A DNA stretch of 47,801 nucleotides from Verrucomicrobiales bacterium (GCA_016795505.1 JAEUHH010000037.1:1-47801), one strand, 5' to 3'. Shown: positions 27,091-34,974, counted from the stretch's first letter. Notes: generated by a model from the letters alone, not told the origin. Program-made: numbers and translations.

Positions 27091-27530
27091 GGATTCGGCG
27101 ACGTGACCTGCGGCGGCAGTTTGAGGGGTTGAAACACGACTCTTGCCTTTTCGTAGGACCAGTCCTCCGTCGCAAGCAACTCCTGGATCATGGGATCGAC
27201 CGTCACACGGACGAAACCCTCCCCGATTTGCACCGGAAAATGCAGGTTTCCGATCTTCCAACCCACCAGTGCCGCCAGCGCCACCGTTGGCGTGGCGATT
27301 TGAAAGACCGGCTCCTCCTGTTGCGCGATCACATAATCGGCGTCGTCAGTCTGATGAATGACGCAGCCATTTTTCAGCCGCGACTCCAGATCGAAGTCAA
27401 ACGCCGTCCCGTCCTCCGCCACCCCCTGCCAGCGCCGCTTCAGAAAGAGGTGACGTTCGATGAACAGGGACACCCGCTCGCCTTCGGGCCGCAGCGAGTG
27501 TTCCGCCAGCATCTGTCGCACGACCATCAT
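27087..27530 (-). CDS. UreE-like putative nickel metallochaperone in hydrogenase operon
   Basis: A 147-residue protein with the two-domain outline of urease accessory protein UreE: a short beta N-terminal part ([20 protein letters not shown]) and a C-terminal segment [20 protein letters not shown] followed by DPMIQELL, matching the UreE pattern GNRHxPxQ...D.M...L. The His of GN.H is present. The interfacial nickel His found in the HHDHV-type segment of Klebsiella UreE is replaced (VRVTVDPM), and there is no C-terminal His tail. No urease genes are in the window. It is coupled by 4-base overlaps to hupE and hypD, so it probably serves hydrogenase nickel insertion. Start is one of two adjacent ATGs. 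Confidence 0.7.
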   Translation of the reverse strand: MMVVRQMLAEHSLRPEGERVSLFIERHLFLKRRWQGVAEDGTAFDFDLESRLKNGCVIHQTDDADYVIAQQEEPVFQIATPTVALAALVGWKIGNLHFPVQIGEGFVRVTVDPMIQELLATEDWSYEKARVVFQPLKLPPQVTSPNP

Positions 27531-27943
27531 TCCAGCGAAACGCGCAGCGCGGCCAACAAGACTCCGATGACAACAACCGTGGTTCCGGCAAGACGCACCG
27601 CCATCGGCTGTCCTTTCCAAAGCACGCCGCCCAGAGGCACCAACGAGAGCGTCAAAAGCCACGGAGTCGGGAAAAAAACCGACACATATCCCGCGGTCAC
27701 CGCCGAAACCATGGCTAGGCCTGGCCCGCGACCCGCCATGGCCACCAGCCCTCCCGCGACCAGCATCGTCAGCCAATGATCCAAGTCCGTGAACGGGTGC
27801 GCTGCGGCGGATAAAAATGCCTCGACGTCGAACTCATCCACCTCCTCCGGAGGATGCACATGACCGGGATGCGCATGGAGCGCATCGCAGCAGAAAAGGA
27901 GCAGCAGGACGACCAGACGTGGTGGAGGCAGCATGGGTCGCAT
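27527..27943 (-). CDS. hupE: HupE/UreJ-family metal transporter-like membrane protein
   Basis: A 138-residue inner-membrane protein with signal-like first helix (VVLLLLFCCDALHAHPGH) and the family motif AHPFTDLDHWLTMLVAGGL, in which His and Asp-His are the proposed nickel ligands. Three further helices follow (AMVSAVTAGYVSVFF, LLTLSLVPLGGVLW, LAGTTVVVIGVLLAAL). HupE/UreJ proteins import nickel or cobalt for hydrogenase or urease. It is shorter than typical HupE (about 190-200), with fewer helices, so transport competence is uncertain. It is the first gene of the hydrogenase operon and overlaps the UreE-like gene by 4 bases. Confidence 0.78.
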   Translation of the reverse strand: MRPMLPPPRLVVLLLLFCCDALHAHPGHVHPPEEVDEFDVEAFLSAAAHPFTDLDHWLTMLVAGGLVAMAGRGPGLAMVSAVTAGYVSVFFPTPWLLTLSLVPLGGVLWKGQPMAVRLAGTTVVVIGVLLAALRVSLE

Positions 27944-27950
27944 GGTTTCA

Positions 27951-27978
27951 GTTTAGCAGTTTGACGTCCTTTGCCAAG
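27951..27978 (-). promoter_or_regulatory. possible promoter of the hydrogenase operon
   Basis: Read on the minus strand, TTGGCA (27978-27973) and TAAACT (27956-27951) are separated by 16 bases. Transcription would begin at or near the hupE ATG (27943), giving an almost leaderless message, or translation could start at the Met three codons in. A weak match offered because this is the only upstream space for a 13-gene operon. Confidence 0.3.
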
Positions 27979-28108
27979 TAATCGCCCCCCCTGGCGAGCA
28001 CCGGGGGTGCGGGAGCCTCCGATGATCGCGGCTATCTCCGGATCGAAGGCGAATCGGACTCAGGTACCTTGCTTCTTCCAACGCTCGAAATCTCGTCATC
28101 GTCGTGAC

Positions 28109-29134
28109 TCAGCTCAACCGGAATGCCTGTCCAATGCCCCCCTCACGCGCCCGTTCGAGGACGAGATGGCCGAGCGCGATGTCGCAGATCGCCATGCCGA
28201 TGGGAATCGCCACGATGCGCTCCTCGTCGCTGTCCCGCGGGCTCTTTTTCCCCGCGACGATGTCGCCGATCGTGGAATGCACGGGAGGGATGCCGCCGGC
28301 AAACTCGGGGTTGTCCTCGCCGCGCTCGTTCTTCCGCCCGATGGAAATTTTCTGAAAGTATTCAACCAGCGGGATGTCGTCGACAATGAACTTGTCGGCC
28401 TGATGGAGAGCTGCCGCGGTGTAGGCGCAGCCACCCTCGATGCCAACGCCGAAGGCCCCCGCCTGAAACCATTCGGGCCGGATGATCTGCTCGTCGCCAT
28501 TGGTGCAGGTCGAGATGACGTGCGCTCCCTCCAGCGCCGCCTGCGCCGACTCGCAGGGCATGAACTCGCCAGTAAAGCAGGAGTTTTCGCGGGCACGACC
28601 GGCGAGAGCGGCGGCCGCGCCGGGACGCACATCGTAGAGACGCACTCGCCGGATGCCGGGCAGCGCGTGGAGGAGGAAACGCAGGTGCATGCCGCCCTGG
28701 AACCCGCATCCCAGCAAAGCCAACTCCGTGGCATCGGCACGGGCGCAGCGGCTTGCGATCACGGTGCTCACGGCGGCAGTGCGCAACCCGGTGAGGTAGG
28801 CGCAATCCATCACCGCGAGCGGGATACCGGTGTCCACATCGTTGCACACCTGGATTCCGGTGACATTCGGAAGGCCGATCGAGGGGTTCTTGGCGAATCC
28901 ACCCACCCATTTCAGACCGCAGGCACCGAGCTGCTTGAGATAAGCCGGCATGGCGTGGATGAAATTATCGGGGTCGGTGCCGGTGGGGTGCACGCCTATC
29001 TTCGGATGCATCTCATAGGTGCCTTCGGAGTGCTCGCGCATCGCCTGCACCACCGCCCCGAGCACCTCGTCCGGGCCAAGGTCAAGTTGGACGATGTCGG
29101 ACTGTGAGAGAAGAAGGATCTCGATGGGGTTCAT
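28109..29134 (-). CDS. ornithine cyclodeaminase / mu-crystallin family protein
   Basis: A 341-residue NAD(P)-binding protein of the OCD/mu-crystallin family (members: ornithine cyclodeaminase, alanine dehydrogenase, ketimine reductase). The N terminus MNPIEILLLSQSDIVQLDLG, GLRTAAVSTVIASR (substrate/cofactor helix), ELALLGCGFQGGMHLRFL (Rossmann loop), and DDIPLVEYFQK with HSTIGDIVAGK are family-typical. The substrate cannot be told. The ATG at 29134 opens the family sequence. The first 59 codons and 79 bases upstream are duplicated at 34719-34974. Downstream it faces the start of the hydrogenase operon at a distance of 165 bases. Confidence 0.88.
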   Translation of the reverse strand: MNPIEILLLSQSDIVQLDLGPDEVLGAVVQAMREHSEGTYEMHPKIGVHPTGTDPDNFIHAMPAYLKQLGACGLKWVGGFAKNPSIGLPNVTGIQVCNDVDTGIPLAVMDCAYLTGLRTAAVSTVIASRCARADATELALLGCGFQGGMHLRFLLHALPGIRRVRLYDVRPGAAAALAGRARENSCFTGEFMPCESAQAALEGAHVISTCTNGDEQIIRPEWFQAGAFGVGIEGGCAYTAAALHQADKFIVDDIPLVEYFQKISIGRKNERGEDNPEFAGGIPPVHSTIGDIVAGKKSPRDSDEERIVAIPIGMAICDIALGHLVLERAREGGIGQAFRLS

Positions 29135-29213
29135 TCGAGGCAGTCTGCCAGCGGGCAGCCAGGGAAACTGCGCAGGATCTGGGATTCTGTGATCATTCCT
29201 TGTCAGAAAATGT
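28958..29213 (-). repeat. 256-base direct repeat, copy A (OCD 5' end)
   Basis: Identical to 34719-34974 except for about five single-base differences (roughly 98 percent). It contains the first 59 codons of the OCD gene and 79 bases of leader. Both copies have the same orientation, 5761 bases apart, so recombination between them would delete the island. Confidence 0.93.
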
Positions 29214-29445
29214 CCCCGGACCCGACGAAGCTTGGGCAACAATCCAACTGCCCCTCAACCCGGCCCCACAGGGCGGCGAGAGAACGGAAGGGTTTGAAAA
29301 GGCGATTTCTTGCTGCCCCTGCAGAGCCTCCAGCACATGGATCAGATGCAGGGGCGGTCTCAGCGGAGTCGAAATCCACCACCGCGAACACAGGGTCTGC
29401 CAGGGGTCGATTGATAGGGCATTCATGGGCGGCATTCGGGTGTGA
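29214..29445. other. spacer without recognisable gene
   Basis: No family-like reading frame was seen. It holds one dyad, cccctgca (29316-29323) and tgcagggg (29347-29354), between the upstream region of the OCD gene and the end of the P-type ATPase remnant. The dyad could be the ATPase terminator, though no T-run accompanies it. Confidence 0.4.
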
Positions 29446-30014
29446 CTACTCGACAGGCGCGATTGTGTCCCGATGACGGCCAAACCGCAGCCATTTCTCC
29501 AATTCGACCACCCCAAAGGACAGCAAAGCGACACCCAGTATGCGCAACCAGGCTCCGCCATCGAGCGGCGCGGTGTGGAAAAGGCGGTTCATAAAGGGCG
29601 CATAAGTGAACAGCATCTGCGCGCCGATCATGCCCGCCGCGCCGAGGAGGGCGAGGCGATTGGTGAACAAGCCCACGTAAAAGACCGAGTGATTCAGCGA
29701 TCGGCAGCTAAAGAGATAGGCCACTTCCACCATGACGATCACATTGATCACCGCTGTGCGCGCTGCGGAGATGGATTCACCGCCGACCCTGGTTTCGAAA
29801 AAATAGAGCCAGTAGCCGCCGATGATCATGATGAGGGAGATGAGGCCGGTGTGCCGCCGCGCGCGGTGACGACATTGAGGCCGTGTTCGTTTTGCCTTCG
29901 GAACACCTCGGCGGCATCGAGGCCGCGCTGGCAGTCGGTCTGGAGCAACTGCACCACCTCGGACATTCCGAGCTGATGCCAGAGCGAGGCGGAGTTTTGG
30001 GATGATGACATCAC
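29446..30014 (-). pseudogene. cation P-type ATPase with internal deletion
   Basis: From ATG 30014 the first 50 codons are a P-type ATPase N-terminal domain: WHQLGMSEVVQLLQTDCQRG then LDAAEVFRRQNEHGLNVV. The frame then jumps near 29845-29862. After the jump about 135 codons match the C-terminal membrane domain: ISAARTAVINVIVMVEVAYL, FSCRSLNHSVF, TNRLALLGAAGMIGAQM and TYAPFMNRLFHTAPLD. The missing middle, about 650-700 residues in a normal pump of this class, contained the actuator, the phosphorylated DKTGT site and the nucleotide domain, so the protein cannot pump. Its ATG overlaps the stop of the TIM-barrel gene by 4 bases, showing it was once part of that operon. Confidence 0.85.
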
Positions 30015-30859
30015 GACTTCTGGTTAGTAGTGAGTAATTTCGAGAGAAAATTCTGCCCATCGCGGGCGCGAGAGAGGGTATCGGCGATGGTTTCGCTTTC
30101 CGGAGCGGACATCTCGATGATGAATCCTCCACCAAAATCGTGGCGCTGGAGTTCCCCGATGACCCATGGCCAGTCGATGGCTCCATCGCCGGGGATAAGG
30201 TGCGCGTCCCAGTCGCCATGATTGTCGTTGATGTGGACCAACTTGAGGTGTCCTGAGAGTTTGTGGATCACGCTGCCGAGATCACCGCTGAGATGGGCGT
30301 GGCCGGTGTCCAGGCACGTGCCCACGGTACACGTGCTGATCTCGCCCAGTAAATACATCATGTCACTGGTGCGCCCGAAGAGCAGATGCGGCAGCATGTT
30401 CTCCAGCAGGAGCCGCACGCCCACTCGGCAGCAGTACGCGGCCACTTCATTGAGCGAAAGGGCCGCGTGGCGCATTCGTTCAAGGAACTCATCCTCTGGA
30501 GGCCTGCCTTCCCGCTCCGGCCCGGGGTGCAGCACCACGTTCTCCGCGCCAATCAAGGCCGCGGCGCGGCACGCCGCCGTGAGTTCCGCCACCGCAGCTG
30601 CGCGAACCCCGTCATCCGGGGAGGTGATGTCGATACGTTCCGCAAACGGGGCATGGAAAGAGTAAGGGCGCAGCCCCAGCGAGCGCATCGCCTTTCCCGC
30701 CTGCCGCACCTCATCCTCACGGTGGTAATCGAGGTGCTTCGGAAAGGAGCAAACCTCGATGAGTTCGAATCCTCCGGCGCGGATCTCCGCGAGCACATCG
30801 AAGATGCGGTGACGCCAGAAACAACCGGTCGACAAGCCGATGGGCCAGGATGAAGTCAT
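30011..30859 (-). CDS. sugar phosphate isomerase/epimerase, AP-endonuclease-2-like TIM barrel
   Basis: A 282-residue cytoplasmic protein of the xylose-isomerase-like TIM-barrel superfamily. Metal-site signatures include LIEVCSFPKHLDY, YSFHAPFAERIDI, NVVLHPGPE (His), LLLENMLPH (Glu), CLDTGHAHLSG (Asp, His), VHINDNHGDWDAHLIPGDG and FIIEMSAPES (Glu). The set is intact for a divalent-metal isomerase, epimerase or endonuclease-IV-like fold. The substrate is unknown. The start at 30859 overlaps the upstream primase-like gene by 4 bases, and the stop overlaps the ATPase remnant, so it belongs to the island operon. Confidence 0.85.
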   Translation of the reverse strand: MTSSWPIGLSTGCFWRHRIFDVLAEIRAGGFELIEVCSFPKHLDYHREDEVRQAGKAMRSLGLRPYSFHAPFAERIDITSPDDGVRAAAVAELTAACRAAALIGAENVVLHPGPEREGRPPEDEFLERMRHAALSLNEVAAYCCRVGVRLLLENMLPHLLFGRTSDMMYLLGEISTCTVGTCLDTGHAHLSGDLGSVIHKLSGHLKLVHINDNHGDWDAHLIPGDGAIDWPWVIGELQRHDFGGGFIIEMSAPESETIADTLSRARDGQNFLSKLLTTNQKS

Positions 30860-32258
30860 GAGGAATGAGGGGATTGAATTTTGCGAAGCGTGGGCGCGAG
30901 CGTGCAGGCATCGCCTCCCGTCGGTGGAAAGCAGAATCCTTTTTCCTGGGTGGAGGTACAATTCAGATCCACGAGCGAATCCAGTCCGGTGTCGAGCATC
31001 CCGGCGAACAACCGGGTGTAGAAATCCGCCCGGATCGCCGGCACATAGTCGCCCCAGTTCACCCCCAATTGAAGGCCGGATTCTCATACTTGGAACGGAC
31101 AAGTCCTGCAATGTGCCTCGGGTGCCAGCCTTCCGCCAGCAGGCAGCGGGTGAGAAGTTGAATGCCGGCCGGCTTCAATAGAAGGTCGTTGGGCCAGACC
31201 AGCAAATGCCGCGCGCAGGGCGGGAGGGTTTCGAGCGGAGTGCGATCGTAGGTTTCGTGCCAGCGTTCTCTCGGATCGTGCCGGTCGGCGTGGAAAAATT
31301 CGTGGAAACAGCGCAGGGGAGAGGCGAGATACTCATCCAGGAGGCGCGTGGTGCCGGCCGATTGCTCGGGAATTCGCACGCAGGCCCGGCGGGCGAGATC
31401 CCGCACATCCGCGTCCACCTGCCGCACTTTGATGGCCTGACGGATGTCAATCTCGTGCAGCGGAATGGCGCGAAAGGCGGGTATTTGCCCCTCGAGACCC
31501 AGCGAGCGGGCCATCCCGTTGACCCATGGTTTAAGATAGTTGGTAAATGGCATGCGTATCATCCGGGTATGCAGCGGGTCACCATACTCGGAGATGTCGA
31601 TGGAAACGATCTCCCGTTTCCGGGTAGTGCAGGGTTCCACCTGCACGGCGGTGATCGTCACAGGAATCTTGGAAAGCGGCGCGGCGGCGGTCTTCACTCG
31701 ATGCGCCAGGTACTCCATGAGCAGCGCCAGACCCGCAAACCCGCGCTGGGCATTGGCGTCTATCGCCTCCCGAAAGGGCGCGGGCACCCGTTCGACGCAA
31801 CTGTCCAGCAACTCCGGCGCCGGGCAAAGTGCAGAAATACGTCCCGCCACCTCGGAGTCACGCCTGACGCGCCAAACGAAATGATGACCCTGCCCCGTGA
31901 TCAGGTGCAAGGGCCTGATGCCCTGCTCAAGCAGCAAGGTCTGGATCGCATTCACCGCCGGCTCCTGAAGGTCGAAGGCACGCCACGGATCCACGAAGGC
32001 TTCGGCGGGCGAGTCGAAATTCACATACTCAATATCCAGATGCAGCAGCAACGAGTCCGTGTCCGCGAAGGAGCGCGCCAAATCCAGCTCGCTGGATAGA
32101 AGCTGGTCCAGATCGGCTGGGCGGCGCAACTGTTCCCGATCGAACCGGCAGCCGTCCGACGGAGTGACGTAAGTCGCCGTCGCGCGCTCCAGCGTGTCGC
32201 CGCCGAGAAACTCAATCAACCGACAGCGCACCGCTGGATCTGAATAGACAGAGGGCAT
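30856..32258 (-). pseudogene. AEP-primase-like protein gene with homopolymer frameshift
   Basis: Frame one from ATG 32258 runs 399 codons to YENPAFNWG and stops at 31059. Frame two continues seamlessly with GVNWGDYVPAIRADFYTRLF to 30856. Adding one G to the G5 run at about 31062-31066 gives a 467-residue protein. No family is named by eye. However, LHLDIEYVNF (Asp75, Glu77), TGQGHHFVW (His125-126), VSIDISEYGDP (Asp221) and RMIRMPFTNYLKPW occur in the order and spacing of the DxE, H, D and R/K motifs of archaeo-eukaryotic primases. That assignment is inference. It is tightly linked to DUF2934 upstream and the TIM barrel downstream. The indel may be decay, phase variation or a sequencing error. 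Confidence 0.5.
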
Positions 32259-32259
32259 G

Positions 32260-32544
32260 TCATTCTCCTCTGAGTTGCGACTCTGCCTCCAGCCAATGCC
32301 GCATCTCTTCGCCCGACGGGCGACCCTCGTTCACATAAATGAAATAAGCGCGGGTGGCGATCTCCAGATGAGTGACCTCCCTTTCAAACCGGGGCGGCGA
32401 GGGGCCCGCGACAGGCCGCTTGCGGACCTGCGCGCGTGCCGCTTTGTGGGACACGGCGGATTTCTTCTTGAATTTCACTGAAGGAACGGCCCCGGTGTCC
32501 CGGCTGCCTTTGGTGTTGGGCTGGTTTTTTTTGGTGTTCTTCAT
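32260..32544 (-). CDS. DUF2934 domain protein
   Basis: A 94-residue protein. The first 50 residues are very basic and disordered (KNTKKNQPNTKGSRD, KFKKKSAVSHKAARAQVRKR). Residues about 56-92 form the DUF2934 helix pair, VTHLEIATRAYFIYVNEGRP then GEEMRHWLEAESQLRGE. DUF2934 proteins are small and of unknown function; the basic tail suggests nucleic-acid contact. The ATG at 32544 starts the basic tail. The stop is one base before the primase-like ATG. An overlapping frame from the upstream gene runs through most of it. Confidence 0.8.
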   Translation of the reverse strand: MKNTKKNQPNTKGSRDTGAVPSVKFKKKSAVSHKAARAQVRKRPVAGPSPPRFEREVTHLEIATRAYFIYVNEGRPSGEEMRHWLEAESQLRGE

Positions 32545-32923
32545 GGCGTTGATGTGAGAGCGGTATCCTGCCGGGAAAGAGCACGATGCCCCCCGCGCCG
32601 GTCTCAGGAAGGCGGAGAATGAAATCGATCGCTTCGACCTGGCTCCCTTTCTCCGCAGTGACGAGCCATTGGAACAACCTGTCCGGGAGCAGTATCCGCC
32701 GACCCAGTATCTCCAGTTCCGCTCGGGTGCCATTTTGGCGGATGAGCCGTATGTTTTGATCGCCGGAAAGCTGGCGCGCGATCACCCGGCTGATGCAGTT
32801 GGCCGTAGTGCTGTCGCTGAGGTCCTTGTCGTAGGCGTCGAGCATCGCCTCCACGTCGGTGACGTCGATCCGGCAAAAAAGGCGCCCTGTCGGCACTCTT
32901 GTCGAGCTAAGGTTCTCCGTCAT
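32384..32923 (-). CDS. hypothetical protein, C-terminal end uncertain
   Basis: From ATG 32923 the first 125 or so codons read as a folded protein: TGRLFCRIDVTDVEAMLDAY, DSTTANCISRVIARQLSGDQ, RLIRQNGTRAELEILGRRIL and DRLFQWLVTAEKGSQVEAID. No family is recognised. The frame then continues for about 53 codons in a second frame across the DUF2934 gene, where it turns into a His/Gln/Arg-rich sequence unlikely to be selected. The natural end is probably near 32545, with the stop lost by a small indel, or the protein really is extended. It is part of the island operon. Confidence 0.5.
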   Translation of the reverse strand: MTENLSSTRVPTGRLFCRIDVTDVEAMLDAYDKDLSDSTTANCISRVIARQLSGDQNIRLIRQNGTRAELEILGRRILLPDRLFQWLVTAEKGSQVEAIDFILRLPETGAGGIVLFPGRIPLSHQRHEEHQKKPAQHQRQPGHRGRSFSEIQEEIRRVPQSGTRAGPQAACRGPLAAPV

Positions 32924-33142
32924 GACTTCTATGACGTGAAAGCCGGCCCGCAACCAGGCCTCTTCTTGGCATTCTCTCCGCGCCTGTTGCCCGGCTGGGA
33001 AAGCGGTGCCTCTGTTTCGGGAAGCAGATCTCGCTCAACGCGCCCCGTGATTCCGAACCGTGCTGGACGGGTGCGAGAGTGCCAGGGCCGCGAAAGAATG
33101 GGCATGGCGGAGAACCCTTCACTCAAGGGTCGGAGCGTTCTT

Positions 33143-33682
33143 TCAATCGCCGACTCGCACCTCCACGGCACTGCGGCCCAATTTTTCGAGCAGCCGCTTG
33201 AAATGCAGCAGCGGCCACCAGCGGTAGAGACCAATCTCCAGCGGCTTCCACATGGCGACCCAGCCCGCGATCGTCAATCCTTCGCGGACGATTCCCTGCC
33301 AGTGCTCTTGATCGGCAGCCAGAAAACTGGCGAGAATCTGGCAGGAAACCAGGAATAACAGGCCGATCAAAAGGCTGATTCGCCCCTCCCGCAGCAACTG
33401 CTTGAATTCGCGGAGTGTCATATCGGCTCGATAGCGAAAGTAGTGCTGGAAGGAGGTGGCGATGAGTTCCTCCGCTTGAGCCATTCCATCGGGCCGCTTC
33501 GCGAGGTGGACGACGATGCGGATCAGGGAACGCTTCGGACATTCCTGCGCCCAGCTCACGATGAACTGCTCGGCGTCCCGGTCCAGATCTCGCTCGTGAA
33601 AGGGCGAGGGATCCATCGAATTGAAGAGTTGGTGAATATCCGAAACCTTCAGCTCGATCAGATGCGGAGGATTGGCGGTCAT
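33143..33682 (-). CDS. conserved membrane protein with DPSPFHERDLD motif
   Basis: A 179-residue protein. The N-terminal cytoplasmic part carries KVSDIHQLFNSMDPSPFHER and DLDRDAEQFIVSWAQE, a motif I associate with an unnamed family of conserved hypothetical proteins. Then RSLIRIVVHLAKR is followed by two membrane helices (ISLLIGLLFLVSCQILASFL and GLTIAGWVAMWKPLEIGLY) and a basic tail. The ATG at 33682 begins the conserved part. It is first in the minus-strand island operon and divergent from the stress-protein gene. Function unknown. Confidence 0.7.
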   Translation of the reverse strand: MTANPPHLIELKVSDIHQLFNSMDPSPFHERDLDRDAEQFIVSWAQECPKRSLIRIVVHLAKRPDGMAQAEELIATSFQHYFRYRADMTLREFKQLLREGRISLLIGLLFLVSCQILASFLAADQEHWQGIVREGLTIAGWVAMWKPLEIGLYRWWPLLHFKRLLEKLGRSAVEVRVGD

Positions 33683-33769
33683 GGCGGATGGTTTCATCTT
33701 GGCAGGCACCCTGCTATGGCAGGGCGAATCATTCATTGAAAGCGAGCGATGGGGCAAGCGCATTTCGAA

Positions 33770-33790
33770 AGCTCCGCTTTTGGCGGAGCT
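33770..33790. other. hairpin in the 33683-34010 spacer
   Basis: agctccgc (33770-33777) and gcggagct (33783-33790) form a perfect 8-base stem with a 5-base T-rich loop. It lies in the 328-base divergent spacer between the membrane-protein gene and the universal stress gene, where nothing else was recognised. The second half of the spacer is noticeably A+T-richer than the surroundings. Confidence 0.35.
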
Positions 33791-34010
33791 GTCCCGCCGG
33801 GCTTGCCGGTGTGGCGCTGGTCGGGAAAACTATTCAGCCTTTTCGAGGCATCCTTTCTCTTGCCGCCGTTGGGCCGGGTTGAAGGGGTTCATTACTTTTT
33901 TGCTCCAAGACCCATCAATCCCGACCGAATCGATGGCTCAAACAAAAGGGCTTGAAAATGCAGCAAATTCCTGCCAGTTAGGATCAACAAATCAGAAAAC
34001 AAACAACTCT

Positions 34011-34643
34011 ATGAATCCATCCATGCCTGAGAATCAACCGACGGGCGGGGCTCCGCCGCAAAGCCAGCCTCAGGAATCCGACCTGACGGCTTTCGACCCG
34101 CACCTAAAAATGGAGCGCATCCTAGTGCCGGTAGACTTTACCCCAGCATCGTTGCATGCGTTGCGTTATGCTAGGCGAATGGCGAAAAAGTTCGGCGGGA
34201 CGATCACTCTCCTGCACGTGGTGGACTGCGGTGTTCTCTCGGACGGAATGGACAAGGCGCTACTCGTCAAATCAAGTGAGGAAGTCGCGCGGGATGCGGT
34301 CGGTCAACTGGAAGAACTGGCGGCGGGCGAAATCGGCCAGATGATTCCACACACAACAGAGGTGCGCGTGGGGAAGCCGTCCGAGGAAATCATCCGGGCT
34401 GCAGAGGCACTGGACAGCGATATGGTGATCCTCGCCGTTCATGAGTACAAAGGGCTCCAGCGGATTATCCATCGGCACACTTCCAGTCATATTGAAAAAA
34501 AAGCTCACTGCGCGGTTCTCACCTTGCATTGCGATGAAGCGGGGGAAATTGAGCCGAAGCTATGGAAGGGCAAGGCGACGTCCCGCATCGGAGAATTGGT
34601 GGGGCAGATATTCGTGAAGGCTTTCGGAACACCAAATGATTAG
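34011..34643 (+). CDS. universal stress protein (UspA family)
   Basis: A 210-residue cytoplasmic protein with one Usp domain after a disordered 40-residue N terminus (NQPTGGAPPQSQPQESD). The fold begins MERILVPVDFTPASLHALRY and continues with TITLLHVVD, the VRVGKPSEEIIRAA segment, DSDMVILAVHEYKGL and the closing HIEKKAHCAVLTLH. The ATP-binding signature G-2x-G-9x-G(S/T) appears degenerate (IIHRHTSSHI), so this is probably not an ATP-hydrolysing Usp. The ATG at 34011 or the one at 34023 may start it. It is the only plus-strand gene of the island. Confidence 0.83.
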   Translation: MNPSMPENQPTGGAPPQSQPQESDLTAFDPHLKMERILVPVDFTPASLHALRYARRMAKKFGGTITLLHVVDCGVLSDGMDKALLVKSSEEVARDAVGQLEELAAGEIGQMIPHTTEVRVGKPSEEIIRAAEALDSDMVILAVHEYKGLQRIIHRHTSSHIEKKAHCAVLTLHCDEAGEIEPKLWKGKATSRIGELVGQIFVKAFGTPND

Positions 34644-34718
34644 AGCCTGTTCTCAACCTTAGCAGTTTGGTGAAAACCCTATTAAAGTGGACCCCGATTC
34701 GTAGAATTGGGAATGTTC

Positions 34719-34895
34719 GATGAAATTATCGGGGTCGGTGCCGGTGGGGTGCACGCCTATCTTCGGATGCATCTCATAGGTGCCTTCGGAGTGCTCGCGC
34801 ATCGCCTGCACCACCGCCCCGAGCACCTCGTCCGGGCCAAGGTCGAGTTGGACGATGTCGGACTGTGAGAGAAGAAGGATCTCGATGGGGTTCAT
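34719..34895 (-). pseudogene. truncated duplicate of the OCD-family gene
   Basis: The ATG at 34895 and the next 58 codons repeat the N terminus of the gene at 28109-29134. Past 34719 the frame runs into 20 unrelated codons and stops at 34659. Only the start of the first domain remains, so it is not functional. It shows that the leader region was copied together with the gene start. Confidence 0.9.
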
Positions 34896-34974
34896 TCGAG
34901 GCAGCCTGCCAGCGGGCCGCCAGGGAAACTGCGCAGGATCTGGGATTCTGTGATCGTTCCTTGTCAGGAAATGT
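34719..34974 (-). repeat. 256-base direct repeat, copy B (OCD 5' end)
   Basis: Second copy of 28958-29213 with five single-base differences. Sequence similarity ends abruptly on both sides, at 34719 (inside codon 59) and 34974 (79 bases upstream of the ATG). Confidence 0.93.

Noticed and set aside
32257-33358. Plus-strand frames opposite the island operon (for example 32669-33358)
   Set aside because: No family similarity; the minus strand has better-supported coding with tight junctions.
34659-34718. Unique tail of the truncated OCD copy, as a possible novel C terminus
   Set aside because: Only 20 codons after the repeat junction, ending at the first stop; looks like random read-through.
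34644-34718. Possible insertion-sequence end (aaagtggaccccgattc)
   Set aside because: Resembles some IS termini, but no matching inverted end or transposase was found in the window.
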